Positions 1 through 8,662 of a stretch of DNA of 64,000 nucleotides are shown one piece after another. A model generated the notes under the pieces. That model saw only the letters and a list, made by a program, of their open reading frames with translations, did no database searches and was not told the origin of the DNA. Each line of letters opens with the position of its first letter. Position 1 is the stretch's first letter. The translations under genes were made by a program, and so were the position numbers. The stretch comes from Mesostigma viride (lineage: Eukaryota; Streptophyta; Mesostigmatophyceae; Mesostigmatales; Mesostigmataceae), in NCBI GenBank assembly GCA_009746045.1, contig RPFO01000104.1, positions 6,904,750 through 6,968,749 on the forward strand, given 5' to 3'.

Positions 1-12
1 GGCTTAGAGCCT

Positions 13-570
13 ATGGTCTCCATGCATAAAGAACACTTATATGTGGCTATGCAGTTAGTGCTAGCACATTTTCCTGTGATTACCCACGTGCAAACTGACC
101 TTCAATTCAGGCCCCTTCAGCAGGTGGCCGGATCTTCTGGATTGGAGTTCCTTGTGTTCGTGGGCCGAGAGGATCATGAGGCTCAAGGGAAGATCAATAA
201 AATGGCCAGTGAAGTCAAGAAGTTACAGGCATCCGGTGACTACCCGGGGTTGCTCAAAACTAATTACCTGGATAGGACGGCTGCTTGTAGGGCCCTTGAA
301 TCAACTTTAAATGAGGGCAGAGTGTTGAGGATCCCATTTACTGATCTATGGGTGACTCCTAAGGGCCTGAATTATTCTTTGTACCCTGAATCCACGATGA
401 AAGCCTGGAATCAATATTTAAATGATGAGCATCTCAGGCTGAAGAGAAAAGATAGATATCGGGGTTCCATGAATTTTAACCAAGGTCAGGCTGTATGGGT
501 CTATAAGGAGGGACCTCCTCTCAAGAGGGGAAATGGGAAGGCCCTGCTGTTATTAAGGACCTCCAGGTAG
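13..570 (+). pseudogene. Integrase core C-terminal part of element A (frame-broken pol)
   Basis: This ORF carries the end of a copia-type integrase. A VQTD stretch near residue 27 looks like the second catalytic Asp region, and EDHEAQGKI near residue 54 matches the region around the catalytic Glu (compare QDHERQGMI in element B at 43.4 kb). The reading then runs into a VWVYKEGPPLK stretch typical of the integrase C-terminal domain. The sense frame shifts at the AAA run 532-534 and continues in the 588-3275 ORF, so the two ORFs are one pol gene. The shift is one missing base, either decay or a sequencing error. The ATG at 13 is internal to pol and is not a true start. Confidence 0.75.
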
Positions 571-587
571 ACCAGAAAACTGCTGAT

Positions 588-3275
588 GTGGAACGTGATG
601 GAAGGGTCTACCACGTATCTTGGCACAGGATCAAACCAGTCTTGCCCGATGTAGATGTGTTGGGCCCAAATAATAAGAACAATCCGGGCAATGAAGAACT
701 GGTCGTCCCATCAGTACGTCAAGAGGTAAACCAAGCGAAGCCAAGCCAAACCCAACTCGGCGGTCTGCTACCCACATGGCAAGAGGCAATGCAGGGGGGA
801 CCATCTGAATCTGATCTGACCGGTGTACAACGGGATGACGAACAGATGAGGGTTGCTTTGTCCTGCCCTATGACTGCATCTCATGGAGGGAGTTTTGTAG
901 AGCCGGGGTGTGGCATTGCACTCCCTGCGGGGGCCACAATAGGTGAAGAGGCAAAGCTAAGTGAGGCTGTATCTCTTAAGAGGAAGGTTATGGATTTAAC
1001 CCCTGGTGAGCCACAGTTGGCTAAGAATTCAGCCAAGTGTGAATGCCCGATTGCAACTCCTCCTTATTGCAATCAGGAAGGAGCCATCAATGGTTCTGCC
1101 CCAGAACATGGCCCATTGGGTGGACTGCAGCCATCCAAGAGGCAGAAATTCTCTCTGTCTAATGTTGTTAAGTATTTGCAGCGCCCTAAGGTGGCATTGT
1201 TAAATGTCCCTAAGGAAGATATCCTTCTTATCAACGGGTTCGCAGTGGACAGCCAGGCAGAGGTATCCATTATCAGTCCCGAAGATATAGAGGGTTATAC
1301 TATCCTTCCCAGTAAATGGAAACGTATACAAGATTTTAATGGGAAAGTTGCCTACCCCGTGATAGGTGAAATCCATGTCCCTCTACTTGGTACCTTAACT
1401 CCTATTTGCGTAATAGAGGGATATGATGGACCAATCATTATTGGTCAGCCGTTTCTCCTGCAAAAGGGTGTCAGTTTGTATGAAGGGAAGGAGCTCCGTC
1501 GGGAGGGATGTAACCCAATTCCCCTCAATAACTTTACCTGCCAATTGCCATTGGCGCGTGTGGCGGATGCTATGTGGAGCTCAACCCCTAAGGTGGCATC
1601 AATAGCAGGAAGTAAGTGGGCTAAGGTTCCCCCTGCCAAGGAGCTTATTACTCCTACTGCTTTGGACCCGTCTTCGCTTGGCTTGAGTTTCCATAGTTTG
1701 GCAAACAAAAGTCAAGTGAAGTGGCCGCAACTCTGTGAGGAGTGCTCTACTTATGAAGGATTGGAAGGGTGGAGATCAGCCATGAATAAAAGCTTGGACG
1801 AATGGTTCGAGCTTAACTGCTTTGAGCCCACTAATGAAATGCCTCCAGATGCACAAATGCTTCGCCTCAAACTCACCTTGAAGAAGAAACAGGTGAAAGA
1901 TGAAAAGCCGATCCCTCATGTGAGACCAGTCTTGAACCAATTTCATGGAACGAGTGACATGACCAAGGAAGAGTTGTATACCCCAGGTCTGTCGCACATA
2001 GCATTTAGGCTGGTACTCTGTATTTTACTGGGTGCCTTGAACAAGGGCCTAGCATACCTGGCTGCAGTAATGGACTTTACCAGAGCGTTTCTGCACAGCA
2101 GTCAGAAGGTGGCTGAGAATCTCTGGAAAGGCCACAGACCCCTCTTCGTAAGGACGCCAAAGTTCTGGCTCCCCGAAGTTCATGCCAAGTATATGAAGAT
2201 CCTAAAAGGGGTAGAAGGTCTGACCAGTAGTCCAGCTATCTGGAGGAAGACATTGGAGCCATTCCTGACAGGATTGGGCTTCACTGTGAGTACATTATGT
2301 CCTAGCCTGTTCGTAAGAAAGGCTAAAGGAAATCCTGCAGTGCTAATGCTACATGGGGATGATACCTTCCATATGGGAGAGGCAGACTGGGTTCACAATA
2401 TTCATGCCCAAGCTAACGCAACCTTCCCCGTTGGAAAAAGAATAGATCTAACATTTCGGCAATCTGTACCCTACTGTGGCATGGATCTAACCCTGTTCAA
2501 GAACGAGACAGGATGGCATCTTAAGATGCAACTTTCTAAGGCTTATAAGGATAACCTTCTTAACAGCCTTAAAGAGTTGGGACGCCTTACGCCCAATGAT
2601 TGCCCCAAGTTACGGGGAAAGCTGGGCTGGATGGCAGTTACCATAAGTCCTGACTTGGCGGTCATTGCTCGAATGCCTGATGACATTTTAATAAAGATGG
2701 GGGTTAAGAATCTGATAAAATACATTGAGAACTCACCTCCACTTGTATTATCAGGCATTGACTGGGAAAAACCCATTCAAATTATCACATACTCTGATAG
2801 CAGCCAAGAATCTCGCAAGATTGACAAACTCAGGGCGAGGGCTGCTGGGGTCGTGACCGTCGCTAATGCTGCAGGTGTTCCCTCTGTGGTGGCCTGGTAT
2901 AGCTATCTGCAGAGAAGAGTCTTTGAGGGCATTGATACTGCAGAATGCAGGGCCTATGCTGAGGCTGTTCGCACATCAATGTATGTTCGCGAACTCCTTC
3001 ATTGGATTCTTCAAGCCACAACTGCTCTGCAGTCTTCTATCACTGTCCTATGTGATAACTTGCATGTGGTCAGCTTCATGAACAAGGACAGTGCTGCCAG
3101 CCCTGACTTAGACTACATCGTAGCCAAGGAACTGAGCCAAGGCGTCAAAACCCAGCACATCGAGGGTCGACTCAATGTTGCTGATGCCCTGAGCAAAACC
3201 TTTACCAAGGCTGTGGCAGCCTATGGTCTGCTTAGGGAGCTCATGAGTGGGCGTGGTCCCCTTAACATGGGCTAA
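588..3275 (+). CDS. Copia-type pol: integrase tail, protease-like, RT, RNase H
   Basis: The ORF begins with GTG and is the continuation of pol. Residues about 1-25 finish the integrase (VSWHRIKPV). Residues about 200-300 form a retropepsin-like domain with AVDSQAEVSII in place of the usual DSGA signature. RT follows at about 400-690: VMDFTRAFLH is the first catalytic Asp motif and MLHGDD the second, where copia elements usually have YVDD. RNase H occupies about 720-880, with ITYSDSS, AECRAYAE, LCDNLH and NVADALSK supplying the acidic residues. The protease-like domain lying between integrase and RT is unusual, since copia elements normally place it before integrase. No stop interrupts the 895 codons, so the copy is fairly young. 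Confidence 0.85.
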   Translation: MERDGRVYHVSWHRIKPVLPDVDVLGPNNKNNPGNEELVVPSVRQEVNQAKPSQTQLGGLLPTWQEAMQGGPSESDLTGVQRDDEQMRVALSCPMTASHGGSFVEPGCGIALPAGATIGEEAKLSEAVSLKRKVMDLTPGEPQLAKNSAKCECPIATPPYCNQEGAINGSAPEHGPLGGLQPSKRQKFSLSNVVKYLQRPKVALLNVPKEDILLINGFAVDSQAEVSIISPEDIEGYTILPSKWKRIQDFNGKVAYPVIGEIHVPLLGTLTPICVIEGYDGPIIIGQPFLLQKGVSLYEGKELRREGCNPIPLNNFTCQLPLARVADAMWSSTPKVASIAGSKWAKVPPAKELITPTALDPSSLGLSFHSLANKSQVKWPQLCEECSTYEGLEGWRSAMNKSLDEWFELNCFEPTNEMPPDAQMLRLKLTLKKKQVKDEKPIPHVRPVLNQFHGTSDMTKEELYTPGLSHIAFRLVLCILLGALNKGLAYLAAVMDFTRAFLHSSQKVAENLWKGHRPLFVRTPKFWLPEVHAKYMKILKGVEGLTSSPAIWRKTLEPFLTGLGFTVSTLCPSLFVRKAKGNPAVLMLHGDDTFHMGEADWVHNIHAQANATFPVGKRIDLTFRQSVPYCGMDLTLFKNETGWHLKMQLSKAYKDNLLNSLKELGRLTPNDCPKLRGKLGWMAVTISPDLAVIARMPDDILIKMGVKNLIKYIENSPPLVLSGIDWEKPIQIITYSDSSQESRKIDKLRARAAGVVTVANAAGVPSVVAWYSYLQRRVFEGIDTAECRAYAEAVRTSMYVRELLHWILQATTALQSSITVLCDNLHVVSFMNKDSAASPDLDYIVAKELSQGVKTQHIEGRLNVADALSKTFTKAVAAYGLLRELMSGRGPLNMG

Positions 3276-4020
3276 GTCACGACCAGCCGTGGGCCTTGCC
3301 TAATGCCCCTGCGGATAGGTTTTTATCCCTTGAGGTTTTCCCTATCAACGGTTTGGCCGTCTCCTCCTGGACTAAGGTTTTGCATTCCAGAAGCGTGCCG
3401 AAGTCCAGTTCAGGAAAGCAGCTTCACTAGATGTGAAAATAAGCCCGTCAATTGATGCGGCCGATAGGGGTTTAAACACCTCTCAATACATCACATTTGC
3501 CGGTCTTATTTCACACTTGAAAAGTGGGCTGGAGTTGAGCCAGGTGGCTCATATGCAATGGATGCCACTATAATACAGATTAGTACAGCGTTGAAAGAAT
3601 TAGTATTGGCATCCGCATAACAGTACAGTAGTAGAAGCCAGTCAGCTGCTAAGGATCGGAATATGTCCTTGGTAGTTGTGCTGCTTCTGGTGCGACGTCA
3701 GAATAACCTACGCCGTACAATCGTATCTAGCGCAAAGTCTTTGTATGCGCCAAGTATTTGCAGTACCAAATAGTTGGTTGCTGCAAGTGTTTCTAGAAGG
3801 ATCTATTCCACGTAAGTCATTGACGTGGATTCGTTGACGCAATCAATTGCGCGTTGACGAGAGTGAAAGCGAACGCAATATATTCAATTGCTGTGCGTAA
3901 AGTCATTAACGAAGTTGAATACGAAAGCAAAGAACATATGTGTGTGTGTTTTCAATTACAAAGCATCAAAACTTGTTCCAGCATAACTGTATACACGAAG
4001 GACAGATTTTATTTTGGACG
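3276..4020 (+). other. Non-coding tail of element A, probable 3' LTR
   Basis: About 745 bases of lower-GC sequence without a convincing ORF lie between the pol stop and the first island gene. Position and length fit a 3' LTR plus a short untranslated stretch. No second copy is in the window, so LTR ends and target duplication cannot be defined. Confidence 0.5.
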
Positions 4021-4032
4021 GATGGGTATAAG

Positions 4033-4614
4033 ATGGACCGACTGTGGATCGCGATCATCGCATTGTCGATTGCCATCGCGTTCCTGATCCTCTATCTCGC
4101 GAGTCGCAGGCGACGCGGGAACGGGGCGCGGACCGTGACGCCGGACAAGATCGACCCGACGTACGCGGGCACCCCCTTGTTCCCCGTGTCGCGCGCCACC
4201 GGCGAGCAGTTCGCCGAGAAGAAGCGAGAGCACCGCGAGTTCCAGTGGAAGTCGGTGGACGGCGCGACGACGCGCTTGCGACTCGTGTCCGCCGACGGGA
4301 AACTCGGCCTGGTCGAGATCGTGTCGTCGCCCGAACAGTCGAACCACGTGCCCATCGAGGTGCAGCGGGCCAGCGGCGTGGGCGTGATGGACGCGGAGAC
4401 GGCCGTACAAACGATTCGCGACAAAAACGCGCCCGATTGGACGGTAGCTGGAGGGGGTCCGGTCGGCATGTCGTTCGCCTACGAAGACATGATGTACGTC
4501 GTCTTGAAGCGCGTCGACTCGACCGACCACAAACTGGTCCTGTTCCGCCCCGTCGTCGTAACCGAAAACAAGGCGTTCAAGGACGTGTCGGCCAGCCGAC
4601 GGGAAGACGAGTAG
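4033..4614 (+). CDS. Unknown membrane-anchored protein (193 aa)
   Basis: The first island gene encodes a protein with one N-terminal membrane helix (residues about 4-23, Leu/Ile/Ala rich) followed by an Arg-rich stop-transfer segment (SRRRRGNG). A soluble domain of about 165 residues with mixed beta-type sequence follows. This is the layout of a type-III or N-anchored virion or host-membrane protein. I do not recognise the soluble domain. The ATG at 4033 is chosen because TATAAG sits six bases upstream, as at other island genes, and because the hydrophobic segment starts right after it. A longer reading from 3940 enters AT-rich element A sequence and is unlikely. Codons are strongly G/C-ending. 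Confidence 0.7.
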   Translation: MDRLWIAIIALSIAIAFLILYLASRRRRGNGARTVTPDKIDPTYAGTPLFPVSRATGEQFAEKKREHREFQWKSVDGATTRLRLVSADGKLGLVEIVSSPEQSNHVPIEVQRASGVGVMDAETAVQTIRDKNAPDWTVAGGGPVGMSFAYEDMMYVVLKRVDSTDHKLVLFRPVVVTENKAFKDVSASRREDE

Positions 4615-4658
4615 AAAGGTCGGTCCGGCGGGATGTCAGAGACGCACCGATCGCAACC

Positions 4659-5177
4659 ATGCTCGCGACTTCCGCATTCCAACACCCGACGGTCCGTCGT
4701 CTCCGCGCCTGTCCCCACGGGCGCGTGCCGTGGTGGACGTGCGCCCACTGCGTGTACCGCACCGAACCGGATCCCCCTTGCGACCCGGCCCCAAAGTCGA
4801 AGAAGAGCGGCTGCGTCCACGGGCGCAGCAAGAGGAGGTGTCAGGTGTGCACCCCCTCCTCCTACTGTCCGTGCGGGAGGTTCAAGTACAGCTGCCACGC
4901 GTGCAAGGGCTCCGCCTTGTGCGAACACGACAAACAACGATCCCGGTGCCGCGAATGTAAAGAGAAACGGACCGGCGGGAGCCAGATTTGCGCGCACCTC
5001 CGCCTGCGAGGCGAGTGCAGAGACTGTCGTCTACTCGGAGAAGGGGGCGGGGGACTGTGCGAGTGCGACCCCCCCAGGCGGCGGCGGCATTGCAAGGCCT
5101 GTCGCTCGCGAAACGAAACGCGCGACCGTGGTGTCGACGCAAAACAAGATGTGCATGAGTTGCCCGAGGGCGAATAA
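4659..5177 (+). CDS. Cys-rich zinc-binding repeat protein
   Basis: The 172-residue product contains at least six copies of a motif CxHxxxRxxCxxC: CPHGRVPWWTCAHC, CVHGRSKRRCQVC, CPCGRFKYSCHAC, CEHDKQRSRCREC, CAHLRLRGECRDC and CECDPPRRRRHCKAC. Each copy can hold one zinc ion. Arrays like this are common in genomes of giant viruses and of algae, where their role is unknown; nucleic-acid or protein binding is plausible. The 3' end overlaps the convergent membrane-protein gene (5031-5336) by 147 bases, and the last repeat lies inside the overlap. AATAAAG follows the stop at about 5192 and could serve as a poly(A) signal. The start at 4659 is the first ATG in the cysteine-rich frame after the upstream stop. 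Confidence 0.7.
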   Translation: MLATSAFQHPTVRRLRACPHGRVPWWTCAHCVYRTEPDPPCDPAPKSKKSGCVHGRSKRRCQVCTPSSYCPCGRFKYSCHACKGSALCEHDKQRSRCRECKEKRTGGSQICAHLRLRGECRDCRLLGEGGGGLCECDPPRRRRHCKACRSRNETRDRGVDAKQDVHELPEGE

Positions 5178-5336
5178 GGATGCAAACATGATAATAAAGT
5201 TTATTTCCCAATACCGACTCAACATCCATGCAATGAGGATCGTGCCCACTAGGTCCACAACCGCTACGTCTAAGATCCTGTACGCGTGCGCGCCCTCTCG
5301 GGGCGCTCCGAACACGTCTTTCCACTCGCAAGCCAT
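5031..5336 (-). CDS. Small NCLDV-type membrane protein
   Basis: The 101-residue product has two membrane helices in its first 70 residues (LVGTILIAWML; FIIMFASLFALGQLMHILF). They are followed by the signature GQLMHILFCVDTTV. From memory, short proteins with a D...GT.I.AY..S core and a G...H.LF.V.T motif are widespread in large nucleocytoplasmic DNA viruses, with unknown function. The Pro-rich tail after residue 75 overlaps the Cys-rich gene on the other strand. The ATG at 5336 is preceded by CTATAGTACGA, a TATA box of the spacing seen elsewhere in the island. Family assignment rests on pattern memory and should be tested by profile search. Confidence 0.65.
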   Translation of the reverse strand: MACEWKDVFGAPREGAHAYRILDVAVVDLVGTILIAWMLSRYWEINFIIMFASLFALGQLMHILFCVDTTVARFVSRATGLAMPPPPGGVALAQSPAPFSE

Positions 5337-5341
5337 TCGTA

Positions 5342-6490
5342 CTATAGAGCCCGAGGATTATCCGCGAGCCGCACCCCTTTCACCCAATCGGCTTTGACGC
5401 CCTTGATCTTCTTGTCGGAAACGAACTCGATCCCGCTGGGCTCGAAGATGGCGCGCAGGTCCTCGACGGTCGTCCTTCCCTTCCCGGCGTGCCACAGCGG
5501 GTCCCCCAGAAACTGGCCGAGGTAGGCCTTGCGAAAATCCTTCACTTTGGTGTACCCGTCCTTGCACAGGACGACGAGGGGGGACGCCAAGAACGCCTCC
5601 GCGTTCTCGAGGGTGGGCACGGCCGCGGGCGCCGCTTCCGACGCGCGCTCGGGGACGGCGGGGTCGGGACGGTCGGGCGCATCCTCGTCCTCGAACGTGC
5701 GCAGGGAGTCCCAGGGTGGCCAACGAGCCCTCTCGTGGAAGAAGTCCATCCGCCCGCGCTTGAAGTTCGGGTTCATGTCCCACACCTTGTCACTGAGTCT
5801 GCGGCGATGCTCGAGCATCCACCTCTTGACTTCCCGCGGCACCCGCGCCTTCTTCTGCGCCATGACGAGGAAGAGCGCGTGCAAGTGGCAGGTCTTGTAC
5901 TTCTCCTCGGTGCCGAGATTCTCGACGCCTGTCCTGTCCAGCCTGTCGATGATCTCGTTGGTGAGCTCGTCCTTCACGCCGTCGCCCGCATACTTCATGA
6001 GCGCGCCCGCCACCATCCCGAGACGCGTGCGGCCCTTGAAGACCGCGAAATCCGACAGGTCGAGGTCCGACATCACTCCGTTGGACACGACCCCGCGGTT
6101 GTCGTTGACGAAGAAACCGGTGGTCCGCTTCGTCCCGAGCCCACCGCCGCACGAGTACCCGTGCCGCTCGAAGAGCGCGTTCCAGAACCGCTTGTCCTGT
6201 TGGAACCGCGCCTCGTGGTCGTACCTGTCCCCCCCCTTGTCCTCCATGAAATCGGAGAACGCCTCGAACACGCGCGCGGTCTTGGCCGTGTGCTCCGGCC
6301 CCTTGACGACGCGGTCCGTCTCGAGGAACTCGTGAAAGAGCCGCGCCAGACGCGTCTCCTCGTCCGTGAGAGATCGGTAAAGCGGCTCGTCGAGGGCCCG
6401 CAGCAGCTCGTCGACGCGCGCGCGGTCATCCTCGGATGACCAGTCGGTCGCCATGTCGCTCGACGACGCGTGTCGGCTCGTCGCACTCAT
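5342..6490 (-). CDS. Unknown 382-aa protein with possible C-terminal winged-helix-like domain
   Basis: This is a soluble, charged protein with no membrane segment. The middle (residues about 90-270) is rich in conserved-looking aromatic and Arg/Lys positions but matches nothing I know. The last 80 residues (FLASPLVVLCKDGYTKVKDF... VEDLRAIFEP ... ADWVKGVRLA) resemble the small DNA-binding domain found at the end of D5-type helicase-primases, ending in a W-x-x-G-[VI]-[RK]-L pattern; this is a weak inference. Two ATGs are possible: 6490 gives a 65-base overlap with the upstream gene and 6454 a 29-base overlap. The proteins are on the same strand in different frames, so translational coupling or a shared transcript is possible. 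Confidence 0.6.
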   Translation of the reverse strand: MSATSRHASSSDMATDWSSEDDRARVDELLRALDEPLYRSLTDEETRLARLFHEFLETDRVVKGPEHTAKTARVFEAFSDFMEDKGGDRYDHEARFQQDKRFWNALFERHGYSCGGGLGTKRTTGFFVNDNRGVVSNGVMSDLDLSDFAVFKGRTRLGMVAGALMKYAGDGVKDELTNEIIDRLDRTGVENLGTEEKYKTCHLHALFLVMAQKKARVPREVKRWMLEHRRRLSDKVWDMNPNFKRGRMDFFHERARWPPWDSLRTFEDEDAPDRPDPAVPERASEAAPAAVPTLENAEAFLASPLVVLCKDGYTKVKDFRKAYLGQFLGDPLWHAGKGRTTVEDLRAIFEPSGIEFVSDKKIKGVKADWVKGVRLADNPRAL

Positions 6491-6815
6491 CCTGCTCGAA
6501 GGCGGACCCGACTCTCTTGATGGAGGAGGCGAGGAGGAGGATACGCCCCGCGACCTGCTCCGGAAACACCGACGACTTGAGAGCGATCTTCTCGATGGCC
6601 TCGTCCGCTGCCTCGACGCAGACTTCCAACACGTCCTTCCAGTCGCCTTCCGGAAACTTTTGCTTGCGAATAATTTGGCCGGCGATGACGACGTTCTTGC
6701 CCACGCAGCACTCGGCTACCTCGTCCTCGTCGATGGACACTCGCTCCAGAACGATTTCGTCGCACGCGGACAGGTGGCGGGTGTAGAAGTCGACGAGTCG
6801 CAGCGCACGTTCCAT
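6426..6815 (-). CDS. Unknown 129-aa acidic protein
   Basis: The product is small and acidic, with no membrane segment. It contains a helical middle segment (DVLEVCVEAADEAIEKIALK) and a cysteine pair (ECCVGKNV). No family is recognised. It starts at an ATG 15 bases below a TATA box shared with the divergent OTU-like gene, so the two are probably transcribed from one bidirectional promoter. Its 3' end overlaps the next gene on the same strand. Confidence 0.55.
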   Translation of the reverse strand: MERALRLVDFYTRHLSACDEIVLERVSIDEDEVAECCVGKNVVIAGQIIRKQKFPEGDWKDVLEVCVEAADEAIEKIALKSSVFPEQVAGRILLLASSIKRVGSAFEQDECDEPTRVVERHGDRLVIRG

Positions 6816-6855
6816 CCACCGACAAATTTATAGTATAGTGTATGTTCGATATTCG
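6816..6855. promoter_or_regulatory. Bidirectional TATA-type promoter
   Basis: The 40-base gap between two divergent ATGs (6815 minus, 6856 plus) contains TTTATAGTATAG, an AT-rich stretch in an otherwise GC-rich island. It reads as TATA on both strands and lies 10-25 bases from each start. Confidence 0.55.
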
Positions 6856-7602
6856 ATGCGCGGAGGCCTCGCGAGGAGGCGAGACCTGGGCTTTATGGAG
6901 TCCGGAATCGTGTCGGCTCGAACCGCGACGACATCCCGCGCGCCCCGCGCAGACCGACACGTCGCGATCCCGTCCGTCCGCATGATGGACGGCTCGGATC
7001 GCACGGACCGCGTGCGAACGGTCGAGTGCGGATCGGCTCCTTGGAACAACTGTTTCTACCGCAGCGTCCTTGCGAGCCTGTACCCCGAGAGGTACCCCGC
7101 CCCGTCCACGAACGAACGGCTGTCCGTCGACGGATCCGATCTGCGCCGACGAGCGACCCGCGAACTGGCGAAGGATCCGCACCTCTTGCGACTGGGGTTG
7201 TCGTCTTCCGACCGGCCGCGCACCGCGCAAGAGTACCTGCAAGCGCACTGGGACCGCGAGATGGCGGACTCGCCGCAGATCGAGGCGACGGCGCGCGCGT
7301 TGCGTTCGCGGATCCTGGTCTACAACGACTACGGCCGCGGGGACGTGCGCGTGCACGAGTTCGGACGGCGGTACGCCGGCGGACCGGCGCGCGTCTACTA
7401 CTACTTCGACCGCCTCGGAGGGCCGGACCAGTCGGGCCACTACCAGATGGCGCTGGCGCCCTCGCCCCCTCCCGCCGCGGTCAAACCGAAACGCGGACTG
7501 CTTACGACGCTGGGCACTCTGTTCGTGGACACGGACGGTGATCGCGATTACGAAGGACTACGCGAAAGTTTCAGCACAGGACTCATGTTTCGTGGGTTGT
7601 AA
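6856..7602 (+). CDS. OTU-like cysteine protease (probable deubiquitinase)
   Basis: The 248-residue product has the OTU layout. The catalytic Cys lies in NNCFYRSV (about residue 65), a helical ITARYL-type segment reads EATARALRSRILVYND (about 145-160), and the catalytic His lies in GHYQMAL (about 193). OTU proteases cleave ubiquitin or ubiquitin-like chains, and viral members usually counter host ubiquitin signalling. The usual Asp/Gly before the Cys is replaced by WNN, so activity is not assured. A related domain with both catalytic residues replaced sits in the large gene at 8663-12429. The ATG at 6856 follows the shared TATA box; a GTG at 6838 lies inside that box and is rejected. Confidence 0.75.
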   Translation: MRGGLARRRDLGFMESGIVSARTATTSRAPRADRHVAIPSVRMMDGSDRTDRVRTVECGSAPWNNCFYRSVLASLYPERYPAPSTNERLSVDGSDLRRRATRELAKDPHLLRLGLSSSDRPRTAQEYLQAHWDREMADSPQIEATARALRSRILVYNDYGRGDVRVHEFGRRYAGGPARVYYYFDRLGGPDQSGHYQMALAPSPPPAAVKPKRGLLTTLGTLFVDTDGDRDYEGLRESFSTGLMFRGL

Positions 7603-7614
7603 ACGCATCTTTAT

Positions 7615-8284
7615 TCATTCATGAACAAGCCCCGTTTCCGCATACTCGTGCACGTGTTCCCGGTCCAGTTCGGACCACCACCCCATATCCCACACGGGCG
7701 AAGACGGAGGGTCGCGGCCCTCGCGCCTGAACTTGGCGGTCAGGACGTTGTAACACTTGACCACGAACGAGTAGGACCGGTTCGCGAAGTTCTTGTTCGA
7801 CCCAGACAATCGTACAGCCGGTCCCGTATCCTGGCCATCTCCGATCGACTGACCCGCTTTCCGCGCCGGGCCAGCCCGTCGTGGATCTTTCCCCACAGGA
7901 TCCAAAGCTTCTCCTCCTTCCTCCCCCTGGGCGTTTCGAGGGCGTCCACGCACTCCCGGTATCGCGCGGGAGACAGGACCTTCAGGACGGCCTCCAGTTG
8001 CTCGTCCTCGCGGCCGTCGAACCGGCGACGGTCGCCGTCACTCTTTTGGCGGTACTTGAGTTCCGCGCGCACCTCCCTTTCGAGCGTCTTCGCGGGATTG
8101 ATCTCCCAGTAGATCTCGTCCATCTCGGGACAGACCCCGTGCCCGGTGGGCCAACTGCGGTCCAAGATGATGCGTAAGGCCAGAGGGGGCAGCGCCTGGA
8201 ACATGACGCTCGGCGGACGCGGGGTCGAAACGGGAGCGAACGTCGTCCACTCGGTGGCGGCTCCCACCCCGCGGGCTCGGCCAT
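7615..8284 (-). pseudogene. Unknown island gene with two single-base frame breaks
   Basis: Two overlapping minus-strand ORFs make one gene. The first (to about 7800) includes RIILDRSWPTGHG, a charged helical middle and KLWILWGKIHDGLARRGK. The second finishes with FANRSYSFVVKCYNVLTAKF and DMGWWSELDREH. The frame changes at the GGG run (complement of 7801-7803). A second break at the GGGG run (complement of 8267-8270) separates the main frame from the ATG at 8284; an internal in-frame ATG lies at 8204. GTATAAAG lies about 40 bases above 8284. Trp-rich C-terminal part, no known family. The gene may be intact in reality if the short runs are assembly errors. Confidence 0.5.
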
Positions 8285-8358
8285 GCTCGGTAGCGTGTGG
8301 AGGGGAGCGACGTGGAGACGGACTTTATACGATCCCGTGAAACGACACGATCGATCGA

Positions 8359-8646
8359 TCACTTGCCTTTCTTTGCCTCCTCCTGCGTGGGCGCGCCCGT
8401 CTGTCCCGGGAATCGGGACAGCCACGACAGACGGACCGCGTCGGCCACCGTCGCCGGAGCGGACGGGATGCCCGTCGCCATGTCGTCGTACTTGCGCTTG
8501 GTTTCCTTCGTCCTGGCGACGTGCATCCCGCAACTTCTCGCCACGTGGTGAACACCGCGAGCATGGATCGCGCACGTCTTCCTCCCCGGCCTGGCTTCGT
8601 TCTTGCAGCGCCCGCCGTGCGTCACCGTCTTCCTCTTACACTTCAT
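8359..8646 (-). CDS. Small CxnCxnCxxH zinc-binding protein
   Basis: The 95-residue product starts with a Cys/His knuckle: MKCKRK, GGRCKNEA, RKTCAIHARG. This spacing (C-x9-C-x9-C-x2-H) is common in short proteins of phages, giant viruses and bacteria (DUF5763-like), probably binding one zinc; the function is unknown. A basic linker and a neutral tail follow. The ATG at 8646 directly precedes the first Cys; an extension to 8733 is possible but adds Arg-rich sequence without motif. Confidence 0.6.
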   Translation of the reverse strand: MKCKRKTVTHGGRCKNEARPGRKTCAIHARGVHHVARSCGMHVARTKETKRKYDDMATGIPSAPATVADAVRLSWLSRFPGQTGAPTQEEAKKGK

Positions 8647-8662
8647 CGTCCGTACAACGAGT

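Larger units (their letters stand above)
1..4020 (+). mobile_element. Copia-type LTR retroelement A, 3' part
   Basis: The window opens inside the integrase core of a Ty1/copia-type element, so the 5' LTR and gag lie to the left. Domains in order are integrase end (13-570), integrase C-terminal part, aspartic-protease-like domain, reverse transcriptase and RNase H (588-3275). The non-coding tail to about 4020 should contain the 3' LTR. Its limits cannot be set without the partner LTR. The element ends almost exactly where the GC-rich viral-type island begins. Confidence 0.8.

Noticed and set aside
4044-4658. Long plus-strand extension upstream of the Cys-rich gene
   Set aside because: It overlaps the membrane-anchored gene in another frame and is Arg-rich shadow sequence; the Cys repeats start after the ATG at 4659.
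5489-6439. Plus-strand ORF of 316 codons
   Set aside because: It is antisense to the 5342-6490 gene and has the Arg/Val/Leu-rich composition of GC-rich shadow frames.
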